Shown: in pieces, positions 44,481 to 56,300 of the stretch
How the letters are laid out: the number at the start of each line of letters is the position of its first letter
How positions within the stretch are numbered: the first letter of the stretch is position 1
From: Stercorarius parasiticus
Taxonomy: Eukaryota > Chordata > Aves > Charadriiformes > Stercorariidae
Assembly: GCA_013396915.1 (NCBI GenBank)
Contig: VWZL01000430.1
Span: forward strand, 504,969 to 568,968
Reading direction: 5' to 3'
Length of the DNA stretch: 64,000 nt
Notes under the pieces: generated by a model
Databases searched by the model: none
What the model was told of the DNA's origin: nothing
Seen by the model: the letters and a program-made list of their open reading frames with translations, nothing else
Made by a program: the position numbers and the translations under genes

Positions 44481-46869
44481 CCTTGCAACCAAACAGGGGG
44501 GCAGGCTTTTTAAACTCTTTCTGTGTTCCTCGCTTCCCCGGCGTCGTCTCTCTGATGCTGTTCCCATGTCCTCGGCGCGCACACGCCAGCTTCAGCACAC
44601 GCTCCTCACTGCTGCAGCCCAGCCCGGCCCCCCTTTGCCTTCCTCCCTGCTGGGGCAGAGTGCGCGGTGGGAGCGGGCTGGGAAAAAGGGGCCATCCAGG
44701 GAAGTGGGAGAGGGAAGGGGATGACGGAGAGGGTTTTATACAGGAAAAACAGCAGGGAGAGGGTATGTGAGATGATGAGAAGAGGACTGAGACACAGAAG
44801 AGGGTCCCCCGTGCCACCAGTGCGTGCTGCCTTCTCCCAGCTCCCCAGCTCCATAAGATATCCCACCGGGTGAGTCACCCCAGTGGGTTCCTACCACTGA
44901 AGGTCTCTCCAACTGCCTGGTAGTTTGGTCTCTCCAATCATTTGGGTCTTCTCCTTCCCACCTTCCTGCCAGAAACTGCTCCCTGGACTGGTCTACAAAG
45001 CACCCGCTGGCTTCAGGGGAGTGATATGTGCTGCGGGAGGGCATCCTCATGGTGTGGAAGGGTATGTGGGGAAGAGGAGGGAGGCTGAAGTCCTGGGTTG
45101 GACACACAGACCTGCAGAGAGGATGGGAGGAGGCTACAAGGAAAGAGAAAATGCCTGCCCTAAATTACAGGTGGCCTCAGCAGGCATTGAAGCTCCATGT
45201 TTCACCATTCCTCCAGCCCCATTGTGGTCCATAAGGAAAAATGCAGCTCAGTGCACCCATGCCCTGCATGCACTGAAATGCAGGAAAAAGGGCTGAAGGT
45301 CCATCTCTTGTTTTCAGCCTGGGTCTACTGTGCGTGGGGCTGCAAGGACCTAGAGGCACAGCTCTGTTTGGGGAGGGTCATGCTCTCTGGCGAAGGTGGG
45401 CTGCTGAATGCAACATCCCAAGCCCCTGCCACAGCCCACTGGGGGTGGAGAGAGCTCAGAGCAAGCCTGCGGGCTGTGCTGGCATTGGTAAATGCCAATT
45501 TGCTGGGCACAGAGCCCAAGGAAGGTGTTGGAGAGGGCCCAGAGTAGCATTTCTCTGCTCCCACCATGGGGCCTGGACAGCTCCAGTACGAGAGTGGGGA
45601 AAGGTCCTGGCAGAGCCTCTGGGTACCAGCCTGCCACTGCTGCTTCCCCACAAGAGGAATACATGTGACAGGTTTGCCTCTAACCCCCCTTCTCCCAGGG
45701 CATCCCTCCTTTACCTCCCACACCCCACCTACTCTCTGGGTGTGGGGTTAGGCATCAAACCCTGCTGGGCACCCACAAGCTGGGAAGAGGTGGTGGGTTT
45801 GTGGAGGGGGTGTGCTGGGCAGGACCTCGTCCGGCTGGGCATGCAGGGGACGTGGGACGCACATCTCTGTCTCCACTCACTCACTTGTGTTAAGCTTGGT
45901 CTGTGCTGGGAAACCCCAGCTGTATCTGAGCCCAAGAGTCCCTGAACAGCCGGGGCAGGGGAGCCTTGCCAAGTACCCCTACTCTGCAACAGATTGCACA
46001 CCATGTGTATTTAAATCACACAGTGCAGAAACATCCTTACAACCCGTTTGGGGAGTGAAAAGCCACCGCAGGCTGGGACACAGCTTAGCCAGGTGCCTTG
46101 CTGCTGCCCTAGGGAGCACAGAGCTGTCAGTGGTGACGTGGGCCCTGGGCCACGGCTGATGGGATGTGTGCCCCAGTCCTGGCGATCTGGCTGCCGTGGG
46201 GAAGTACACAAGAACTGGTAGGAAAGGCTGTAACAACCTTGGGGAAAAGGGATTTTTGGGCAGTGGGGAGGGAGGGCATGTGGGATGGAGCAGGGAGGGC
46301 ACACAGGGATGCTTCAGACCTGGAGGTATCCATCTACATCCTTGGGAGACGAGGGGATTGAAAAGTCATGGGGGACGGTGCTAAAGCCCCGAGCCTCCAC
46401 TCTGACTCCTTCTCTCCTTTTCATCTCAGTGGGCTTGGTCCCATAGGAGCAACAGGTACTGCTATGGGAGCGTTACACCTGCAACAGGCACTGGAAACAC
46501 AAAACACACACAGACATGCAGCCAGATGTGTATGTACATGCTCACAAGCTCACCCTCCAACATCCATCCAGCACAGGCAATTCTGGATCTGCTCTCTACA
46601 CCCTGGGGCTCGGTGGGAGCACATTGCCTGTGCTGCCCTGCCTCCCTAGGGGTGACATATCTGCTTGGGATTGGCACCACAGGGCTGGCCCCCCTTCCAG
46701 CACCAGCTCCAAATTTTACTGTCCTTCTCATATTTCTTCCAGTGACAAGTGGGAGGTGCAACACCAGATGAGATGGTGTGAGCCCATCTCCAGGGCTGTG
46801 GCTGCCTTTGGCAGGGAGTTGTGGAGTGGCAATTCTGTGTCTGTGGCTTGGGGAAGGGGATGCTAGGAA
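44481..46869. other. intergenic, no gene recognised
   Basis: Unique, mostly GC-rich sequence; frames of up to 203 codons overlap opposite-strand frames and have no domain. Confidence 0.4.
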
Positions 46870-47200
46870 GCCCAGGCTGGGGAAATCATGGAGTGGCAGA
46901 GGGTTTCTTCTGGGGAAACTGAAAATCTGGAAAAAAGTAATGTACTTTGTAGCAATCAAAGCTGGGTGGGTTTTATTTTCATTTTCTGTAGGTTTGCTTT
47001 GTTTTCTGCCTCAGCTTTTCACAGCCTCTGTTCCTGTATTTGCTCCTTTTTTTTTTTTTTCTCTTGTGTTTTTGAGGGATTGAGGCTTTTCTACACAGCA
47101 ATTAAAGTTTGGGTAAGGAATGCCATGGGTGGTGAGAAAAAAGCTTGTTTTTCAGCTCAGCTCAGTCCGTTTCAAGTTAAATAGCTGATGCTCCCAAATC
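46870..47200. other. T-rich stretch
   Basis: A T-rich, purine-poor run on the + strand with a pure poly-T at 47047-47060 and several acceptor-like TTTCTGTAG / CTTTTCACAG words. No exon can be supported after them. Confidence 0.35.
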
Positions 47201-47878
47201 TCCACCCCAGCCTGGACCCGGGACTTGACCAATGCTGCAGTAGGAAAGCGACACACATCTGCCAGGTTTTGAGAGGTGCTGGTGTTGGTGAAGGACTGTG
47301 GGTGCGAAAACGTGTTGGCATGGCACCCCTGCACCCCAAGAATGCCTGAAACCCACCTGACATCTCCCGAGCCGCTGACAACCCAGTGTGGGTCCCTCTG
47401 GGCTCGGGTCTGTGGCAGGGAGAGGGGGACAGCAGGCATGACACGTGCTATGTCTCCCCACACCTGCCTCCCATTCACTTCTTCTTCCAGTGTTTCAAAG
47501 AATATATTAAAAAAAGAAGCAAGAAATTTTTCCAAAGCTTGTTTATTCTTTCCCCCTCTGCCTCTTTTTCTGTCCCTTCGCAAGTGCTGCAGCTGGTGGT
47601 CCTGCTGGCCTGACCCTGTCCCCTCACCGTCCCCAGCAGCTCTGCTCCCTATCCCAGCCAGAGAACCTGCATCAGGGTCAGGGTTTGGGGACTGAGGGGG
47701 GACTAAAGCCAAGCCCAACAAGCACACGCAGCAGGACGACTCCATGGGCGAGGGATGGGCTGAGGCATCAGGAGTAAGGCAAAGTGTGCTGCTCAGCCAC
47801 AGGAAGGAGGGGAGGAGGAGGGAAGGATCCCTTGCTCTGCCATTATTTGGGCTATAAAATACAGCACCAAAGTCACTT
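47201..47878. other. intergenic, nothing recognised
   Basis: Unique sequence with a chance minus-strand frame of 244 codons (47152-47886) that runs into the CR1 border and shows no domain. Confidence 0.4.
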
Positions 47879-48356
47879 AGAATCATAGAATCATAGAATG
47901 GATAGAGTTGGAAGGGACCTTAAAGATCATCTCATTGCACCCCCCTGCCCTGGGCAGGGACACCTCCCACCAGACCAGGTTGCTCCAAGCCCTGTCCAAC
48001 CTGGCCTTGAACCCCTCCGGGGATGGGGCAGCCACAGCTTCTCTGGGCAACCTGGGCCAGGGGCTCACCACCCTCACAGCAAAGAATTTCTTCCTAATAC
48101 CTCACCTAAATCTCCCCTCTTTCAGTTTAAAACCGTTCCCCCTCATCCCATGGCTACCCTCCCTGATCCAGAGTCCCTCCCCAGCTTTCCTGTAGGCTCC
48201 CTTTAGGGACTGGAAGGGGCTGTGAGGTCTCCCTGGAGCCTTCTCTTCTCCAGGCTGAACCCCCCCAACTCTCTCAGCCTGTCCTCACAGCAGAGGGGCT
48301 CCAGCCCTCCCAGCATCTTCATGGCCTCCTCTGGACTCGCTCCAATAGGTCCCTGT
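47879..48356 (-). mobile_element. CR1 LINE, 5'-truncated
   Basis: Inverted 3' tail AGAATCATAGAATCATAGAA at 47879, then GTTGGAAGGGACCTTAAAGA, CAGGTTGCTCCAAGCCCTGT and CTCTGGGCAACCTGGGCCAG; similarity ends near GGTCCCTGTCCTTA. It belongs to the same group as 20636-20882 and is longer. Confidence 0.94.
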
Positions 48357-49279
48357 CCTTATTTTTCATCTTCAACTCCTCCTGACTGTGTCTGGGCCCA
48401 GGAATGTGCACCACTTCAGAGCTGCCCAGCACCAAGGCGGAAACTATACCCCAGGAGGACAAATGCCACAGCCCTTGCTCCTTCCAGTGCTCCCGCAATG
48501 GGGCTGGGCCTGATCCTGGCGTGAGTGAAGAGCACAGAGAACCTGTGAGATGAACCAAAGGTGGAGAGGTTCCATTTTTAGAGCTATGCCCCCCAGTAAG
48601 GCAGGGGAAAGGTACCCAGCCCCAAGGGGTTCCTTGCTCTGCCCTGCCCTCATGGTACTGCTTCTTCACCAAGACTGTCTGATTTGCTGGCACTGAGATC
48701 CTGTTTGGTCCTTCTTGTTAAATCTGGTTTGCCCATCACCAGCTGGCAAACGTGATGGCCAGTCTGGTCTGGAGTGGTCTCACCCCATGCACGACCTGGT
48801 AGCTTTGGTTAAGCTAGGAGATAGTTTGGCTGAGGTTTTGCTACCCGCACTTCTACCAACCCTGACCGGGGCCCAGATGTGGATACTGGGAGAGACACAA
48901 AGCTCGTCTTATCCAGATCATTGTGTCAAGAGTCACCAAGTTGTAATAGCAGCAGTAGTAGTCCCAAGTCAAGCGCATCACAGGACGGCCTCTTCTAGGG
49001 GTGGACAGGTCAAGAGCTGGCTGAAGGGGGATGCACACCCTCACACAAGACTGGCTGGCGTAGCCCATGTCTCTGCTCATGCTGAAGCTAAGAGGGATGA
49101 AGCATCCCACCCTCCCTGGCCAGGCTGCCTCCCTCCGAGCCATTCCTGTGACGTGCGTGACCTGGGACACCCTTCATCTCTGTGGCCACCTCCAGCCCAG
49201 GACCCAGAGACCCCTGGCTCCTGCTTTTGTTCCTCGGGGCCGGCCTCGCCGCCGATGCCTCCTGTTGCTGAGCGGCACA
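48357..49279. other. intergenic, nothing recognised
   Basis: Unique sequence without gene or repeat signature. Confidence 0.4.
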
Positions 49280-49455
49280 GGAGGCTGCGAGGTGACCCCT
49301 GACATTAACCTAATTGTTCCCTCTCTTTGATTAGATGCACCACAAAGCTGGTAAATGGATCAAATTAAATTTGAGTGGCGGCAGCACAGCTTTGGAACGC
49401 TGATTAGATTTGAAAATACCACATTTAAATATCTTAGCATTTGTGGGGATTAGGA
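49280..49455. promoter_or_regulatory. AT-rich island with TCF-like and homeodomain words
   Basis: GACATTAACCTAATTGTTCC, CTTTGAT (49325-49331, TCF/LEF consensus) joined to TAGATG, GGATCAAATTAAATTTGAG, GCTGATTAGATTTG and ACATTTAAATATC. Unique and non-coding; a compact candidate conserved element. Confidence 0.42.
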
Positions 49456-51589
49456 GAGAGGGGGAGCGTGAGCGGGGAGAAACGCAGGAGGGGGTGGTGG
49501 GGGAGAGGCAATGCCAACCCCCCCCACGCACACAGCTCTGCACTGGTATGCCCAGCCCAGATCTCCCGCTTGCCCTTGGGCATTGGCACCAGCTCTTTGG
49601 CTTGGCAAGTGGATGTTAACTTCCGAGCTCCCGGATCGGGCAGGTTGCTTCAGGTTCATCTAAGGTTTAGCATCACTGGATGTGATGGGTTCGCTCCCCC
49701 ACCTCCCGCTGTCCCCCCCCACCCCATCCCCACCCGCCTGCTCTTAAATGTCACCCGGCATCGCTGAGATTTATGCTGCACAATGAACTGCGAATGGCAA
49801 CACAAGTCCATAAATGGGAAAGAAAACTGGAGCCTGAACAAGGAGAGACTGGTCCTGGGTCTGGATGCTGACCGTGGCAGGGCTGGCTCCTGGGCACCAT
49901 GCCCTCCCTCCTGTGACACTGTGGGTCCAGCCAGGACACAGCCCGCAGCACCTGTGAGTCACGGACCCCGATGTGCTGGGACCATGAAACCCCATCTTTG
50001 CCCCTCTCCAGCCACCCCGACTCTGGGACGACCCATCCCAGAGAGTGCTGGATGTCCTGGGAGCAGGCTGGGGGGGGATGCCCCTGGGATCCCCCTCCCA
50101 GAGCACACAGAAGGCTGTCTCTGGAAGCACATGGGGAAATATTGCAATGATGTACATCTTGTGTGCATGTGTGTGTCTGGAGGGAGGGAGGGAGGACTGG
50201 GCACTGCTCAGAGGCAGGTGAGGGATGGAGGAAAGGGTCTGTGGCTGATGAGCCCATGGGAGATGCCAGGCGCCGCAGGGGCTGTCACTGGCAGGGGATT
50301 TTGGCCTGCTCTGGTTCTGAGGGATCGCACTGCTTCTGGGAGCATCTGGAGAAAGAGAAGTGAGCTCAGGTCCTGCCAGGCCCCACCAGGGAGAAGGAAA
50401 CATGGCTCTGCAGCGTGGCTCTGGAGTGATGGTGCTTGCTGAAACTTCTCAGGCAAAGCGCTCAGCCAAAGGAGGTGGCCACCAGCCCCCGGTGGTCATG
50501 CCACCGTGCTGCAGTGTGATGGGTTGGAGGAAGGCAAAGCTCCAGCAGAGCTCGAAAACCTCTTCTTGGAGTAGGAAGTGCTGGGTAGACTGTGCAGGAT
50601 CTGCCTGTGCCCAGCATCACGGCCTGCCGTGACCCCGAGAAGGGTCCGAAGGTGCAAACCCAGGTGTGTGTGCACGCATATGCATGCGCATGAATGCTCT
50701 CAATGCCATCTGCATGTGAGAGCACGTGCTAAGATCTGCGCGAGCGAAGCTGGCATACGCATGCGTGTCCCTGTGCCAGCGCCTGTCCCCGCCTTTGTGT
50801 GCTTGCCGATGTGTGCAGCCTCGCTGGAGGTGAGTGCTGTGGCTGTCTGGGAGCACTGCAGTGAGCTGGGACACGGCAACGTCACCAAAACACACCCACA
50901 GCCTTCAAGAGTGTGCGGGAGGCAGGCTAACACTCTGCTAAGCAGAAACATCTGGGGCACATCTGGCTCCCATCAGAGGGACTCCGAAATATCTTCAGAA
51001 GAGCGAGAGAAAGGAAAGAGAGAGTAAAACTCCTGCTGGGGCATTCCTGTGCATCCCAGCACCTCGCGCTGAGCCCAGCCTCTATGCAGGGCCAAGTCCC
51101 CACTCGCCTCCTTCCAGCCATCCTCCAGCCAGAAGAGTTCCAGGAAAGGGAGAAGCGAGATTCAAAAGGAAAATCAGCACGGTGGGGCAAGGGGGAGGAA
51201 GGGAGGAGCAACGAGGGTTTGCAGGGACCTCTGTGCTCCCAGCCTCCCTGCAGCAGGCAGAGATGGAGCTGCTGGGAGCAGCTGAGAGTGCTGGTGGCAG
51301 GAGGTCAGTGATGGGGCTGTCAGCCCGCTCGGCAAACCTGTCCTGGGAAGGAATGGCAGCACCAGCCAGCTCTGCCAGGCAGCGGAGCCTGGCCACCGAG
51401 ACAGTCAAAAAGGAGTGTGGGGTGCTGCTTTGTCCTTACACCGACCAGCCTCCAGATGCCCGTCTGCCACCAGATCTCTCAGGTGGCCTCAGTACATCTC
51501 CAAGCATCCTCTTTCTCTTGGAGAGCGCTTGGACACCAGAGCTGGGGAGGACCCCAGGAGCGAGAAGAGTTTGATGGTAATAGCAACAA
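49456..51589. other. intergenic, no gene recognised
   Basis: GC-rich unique DNA with an AT-richer strip at 49740-49830 (GAGATTTATGCTGC, CCATAAATGGG). Alternating purine-pyrimidine tracts near 50.7 kb are listed separately. Confidence 0.4.
50664..50693. repeat. 30-bp alternating purine-pyrimidine tract (Z-DNA candidate)
   Basis: Strict alternation from GTGTGTG through CACGCATATGCATGCGCATG, without a break for 30 bases. A second, 16-bp tract (GCATACGCATGCGTGT) lies at 50752-50767. Such tracts favour Z-DNA under torsional stress. Confidence 0.7.
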
Positions 51590-51735
51590 CATGTGGGTGA
51601 TTCATTTGTCAGCAATAAATCCCAGCCTGGAGAGGACAGTTAAATAGGGAATGTCCCACTGGAAATTTTGACATTTCAACACTATTTCCATTCTGAGAAA
51701 ATAATAAATGTTAAAAAGTGCAATCCCAACACCTC
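51590..51735. promoter_or_regulatory. AT-rich island
   Basis: GTGATTCATTTGTCAGCAAT, ACAGTTAAATAGGG, GAAATTTTGACATTTC, GAAAATAATAAATG and GTTAAAAAGTGC. Unique and non-coding; candidate element by composition. Confidence 0.3.
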
Positions 51736-52959
51736 TGTGAGGTGTGAATGCAGGGGTGGGATTGAAGGGTATGACTTCATCTAAGCAAAATGCTTTTGTC
51801 TTCCTGAGCAGAAACAATGACATCAAAACGGGGTGTTCTGGGTTCATCGCAGGCTGTGGCAGAAGCCACAAGCTCTTCCTCCCATCCCAGACAGTAATGA
51901 TGTGTCCAGAGAGGCTGGAAGATGATGGGCAGAGTAGTTCGGAACCCACTTCTTGGTCCTTCACAGATCCTTGCCCCGAGTTGAAGGCTCTGGATCCTTC
52001 ACCCGGAGGTGCTGAGTCGCAGGGACACTGTGTTTGCAAGCACTGAAGACTGGGCAAGGCAAATGTAAGATTTATGTGGCTTGTGTAAGGTTTGCAGCCT
52101 TGATGCTGGCAGATCTGAGGCTATCCAGGCACTGAAAGCCTGAGCTGAGCTTTGTGGTTTCACTGCTGGGCAAGACACACAATGAGCTGTAGGTGCTTCA
52201 GCTGCTCCTCACCCATCTCCAGCTCCCTGCAGACCTTCCCTGGCTGAGCCAGGACATCTTGCAGGGCAATGCATGGACAGACTCGGCTTCATAGTCTCTT
52301 CCAACCTCCTCCAGCACTGCTCCCAGGGCTACCAGGCCATTGCTGTTGGACACCCAGGGAGCCCACACTTGCCCTGGGGCTCCCCCATGTCCTGGAAGGA
52401 CTTAGGTAGATACAAGGAGACAGTTTGCAGGGGAGGGAGCGATTTGGGACACATCTGCTGGTGTGCAAACATGTGCTGGGGTTGGAGCTCGGGGCTGTGC
52501 GGGCAGACCCGCCTCTGTCTGTGGCGATTTGCTCACACGTTTGTGGGTGCAGAGGGCTGCGGGTGCGCACGGTGTGCTGTACACATGGTGCCTGCATGCC
52601 CTTGGGTGTCTCCTGACCAGGAATATGCATCCTGTGGTGGGTGGGATGTTTCCTGAAGGTTGGGTGGGTGCCACGGGGTGCACGCAGGCTGGGGGGCTTG
52701 GTCCAAACCAGCTGCATGAACCCCTCGGTGTGGGGTGGGATCTGCTTGACAAAAGCCTGACTCCGAAGCTGGAGGGTCCGACACACCCTCCGGCCTCCCG
52801 TGTTGCCCCCCAGCACTGTCCTCAGCCGGGGCCACCCGTCACATGCCGGGAAGGGGCAAAGGCATTTCCAGGGTGAGCTCTGCAAGGCACAGATGAAAAG
52901 CTTGGAGAGAGGGAGTTGCGGAGGCTGGGAGGAGAGCGGTGGGCAGACAGCAGAGTGGA
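51736..52959. other. intergenic, nothing recognised
   Basis: Unique sequence, GT-rich between 52450 and 52700, with chance frames on both strands. Confidence 0.4.
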
Positions 52960-53350
52960 TTTCTGCTTGAGTGGTTATTATACCGTCGATTTGAAGAGAC
53001 AGATGACGGCAGTGGCAGAGGAGGCAATAATTGAAAGCGCCATGAAACATTAATGAATGCCCAGGGACTGGATCAGGAGTTGTTAACGCTCACTTCCCTC
53101 TCTCTGTCTCGCTCTCTTTTTAAAGTCAAAATTGTTCCACTGCCCTCCAGGCGAAGGATTTTTTTTTTTTTTTTTCCTCCTTGATTTAAAGGTGTAGGCG
53201 CCCACCAAAGGAGCCCTGGCTCGGCAACTAATCACATCTGCTCTCCAGTGGCTCTCCCACGAGGGGTGGCACCAGGCGGGTGATTACAGAGAGCAAACTG
53301 CAGCGCCCACATCCATAATCAACAGGTTCAATCGGCATGAAGCTAATGGG
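52960..53350. promoter_or_regulatory. AT-rich island, candidate conserved non-coding element
   Basis: GGTTATTATACCGTCG, GGCAATAATTGAAAGC, CATGAAACATTAATGAATGC, GTTGTTAACGC, GTCAAAATTGTTCC, CTTGATTTAAAGGTG, CAACTAATCACATCTGC, CCATAATCAACAGG and GAAGCTAATGGG. A poly-T of 17 bases (53159-53175) interrupts it. CAACTAATCACATCTG joins a homeodomain core and an E-box. Unique and non-coding. Confidence 0.42.
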
Positions 53351-56300
53351 AGACGTGCAGGAGGGTAGGGGATCCGAGGCGGGGGTGAGGGATGGCAGGG
53401 ACTGCCAGCAATGACCACACCGTCCCCTCTGCATGGACACTGATGGAAAGCATGGCACCCACGGGAGAGGAGCCAGCCCTCCTGATCTAAGGGCTCAGCC
53501 TGCTTGTGGATAAACCCACCATCCCACCAAGCAGGCAGGGTGAGCCAGGATGCTGCCCGTGCTCTCTTGCTGCCCAGAGAAGCAGGGAAATGAGCCCAGA
53601 GAGCATCTCTTCACCAGGACGCCCTCCTCATGGGCTCCGCGGATGCTCTCTGTGCTGCTTGCCACTTAGCGGGGCCTTAGGGGTTGAGGAACAAAGAGCT
53701 TTTAGCAGAGCTGTCAGCAGCACCAGGGAGGTCTCTGACCTGCAGGTACTGCGCTGTCACTCAAACAGGGCTTAGCCAGAGGCTGGGGGATCCTCTGGCT
53801 TTGCACCGAGGGATCTGGCATCATTTAGTGTTTGCTGCTCTGGCCCTGAAAGGAAATTAAAAGCCCTCGTCTAAAGGGAGGGTAAAGTGGAGGTGAAGCG
53901 GTAAGCACCTCTGCTTTTCTCTCTGGAGATGAGCAAAGGGACAACACAGTGGGGTCCTTGTGTCCCCTGCACAACCAGGGCACAAGGCGAGTGGTGTGTG
54001 TAAGAGCAAACAAGATCTATTCTAGGGCACAAGGGCACAAGAACCAGCCCCTGGGCACAGCAGAGCTTGGGGTCTGGTTTCGGGTCCCTGGGGAGTCCCT
54101 TTGCCAGTCCCTCCTGTCCCAGGCATGATCAGGGCTCCACAGCTCCTAGACGATGGCAACACCTGATGGAGCAGGGAGCAGTGATGCCCACCTCCCAGCT
54201 GCAGGTCTGCAGCTGGATAGGATGCAGTGGCAGGCAGAGCCCAGGCTGCGCTGTCAGGGACACGACGCAGCCCCATGTCAGTGGAACGTGGAGGCAGGCT
54301 GCACTGTTCTCCACCAGACACGCATTGATCCACCAGAGGAACTGATGAACTGGGCACCAGGTGGAGGAAAGCAGGGCCACTGCTGGCCTTGATGGGGGCA
54401 GCTGACCCCATTTCATTGTATTGTAGCCCAGGATAGCACAAAGCTTTTGGGGCTGGTCCCTGCTGCCTGAGCACCCCAGGAAATCCTGAGATGGCTCGAG
54501 ACCCTGCGGCATGCAGCTCTTCTCCTCCAGCAACTCGTCCCTGCAGCGGGGTCTGCTGTGGGGCCAGTGTTTGCCTGCTCAGTGCAGTGATAATGATGGT
54601 AACCGCTCCTAATGAGACGAGGAGACCAGGAGCTTAAACATCGCCCAGGTGAGGTCTTGGAGGCTCTGTGGTGACAGCAATTGGCAGTGACAGTGTTCAG
54701 GAGCCCTGCTTCAAATTGGCACTGTCATTTCTCCTCACTGTCACCGCAGACTGTGCTGGTGCAGCCCCGATTCATGCGGGGAAGCTGCTCACATCCCGGC
54801 TGGGTCCCCATCCCTACTATCACACCGGTGTCCCATGGCTTTCCCACGCTGTGTGTTCCCACGGGCTGGGCTGGAACAACTTCGGTTGGAAAGTACCACT
54901 TTCTCATCCCTCAGTCCCACCCAGGGCATCTCCACCATGGGAATCGATGGTGGAGGGATGGCCTCGGGTCTTGGGCTGGGCTCCCTGTGACCACAGGAGC
55001 CAGGGAGTAGCGTGCTAGCCCAGAGCAACCCAAGAGCCCTCTGACCACAGCCTACGCTGCCTCTTCTCAGTCTCTGCCAGCAATAAAACCTTAAATATGA
55101 AATCCAAGAGGCAGAACTGAGTTTTGCCCGTGAGGTCAGCAGGTTTTGCACCCTCTTTGGTAGGACTGGGAAGCCAAGTTGCTCAAGGTGCTCGGAGGAG
55201 CCATTCATTTCTGGGGCTCTTCCCAGGCTGTAGTGCTGGGCTGAGGGAGGAGCCGAGGTGGAAAGAGCTGTGCTCAAAGAGGCACAAAAGCGGCACAGAG
55301 AGATGTGAACAAGCACGCTCCCACCTCAAGCAAAAAATAGGACCAAGAGTTGCAACGTCATTGAGAATTTCCCATCGCAGCTTTGAGAATGGCCCAGGCA
55401 GGGCAGCTCCAGAGGTGTTAGTAGATGTATTTGCTGCACCATGGTGGTAAGCTTCAAATACATCTCTGAGGGGCTTGGGGCAGATGGTGCCTGTATCAAG
55501 GCAGGAGGTCCTAGTGATGAATGTCACCTCTTCTTCTCCGGGAGCTTTGTCCTCAGGAGGCGGTGGGACCCTCTGCAGTTCTGTTGGCTGTACAAGTGCT
55601 TGTGCCCCAGTGGGACTGCAGTGCCTGGTGAGTGTGTGCCGTGTGTCCTCCCCGATATGTGGCCATGGGGTATGTCTCCTGCTTGTCTGAGTGTGACCAG
55701 GAGCACCAGGGGAAAATGCACCCTGTCTGAACATCCTGCAGCCTGGCTGGCTGTGAGGGGTCCCTGAGAGCGAGAGCAGCAGGCTGCAGTGGGGTCATCG
55801 CACTGGCTCTTTGCTAAGGGAGCATGTCTCATGTCTCCAGCTCCCCACCTGTAACACCCATGGACTCTTGTTACCTCCTTGTTCTTCCCTCTGTCCTGCT
55901 GGTCCCTGATGTCTCAGCTCTGGTGCAGTTTCCCCACCACCTCCTCCAGAGCCTGACTTTCAGCCTGGCTTTCCAGGCTGCAGCATCAGCCTGCTCCTGC
56001 CTTATCCCACCCATGCCATTCACCACCAGAGCATCTCTAATGCCTCTGGTGGCGATGTCACTCTGCCCTTCCCTAGTCACACAGAAGGATGGGAGAAGGG
56101 GGAAGGCCCCCCTGGCTGACCCAGGCACCCATCCAGGAATGCAGTAACATCCCACACCCCCTTCCCCACCAGCCATGGCTGTCACTTCCCTGTGAGAGAA
56201 TTGCCAGGGAGGTGCTGAGTGTATTTTTAGCTTTGCCGTTCATGTCTGATAAGTGTTTTGACCTTTTTGAGCAGAGCTAATCATGCCGTCTGCTCCTCAC

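Noticed and set aside
46166..46220. Possible endothelin-like minus-strand peptide
   Set aside because: The minus strand gives VLVYFPTAARS, without the cysteine framework or the HLDIIW ending of endothelins.
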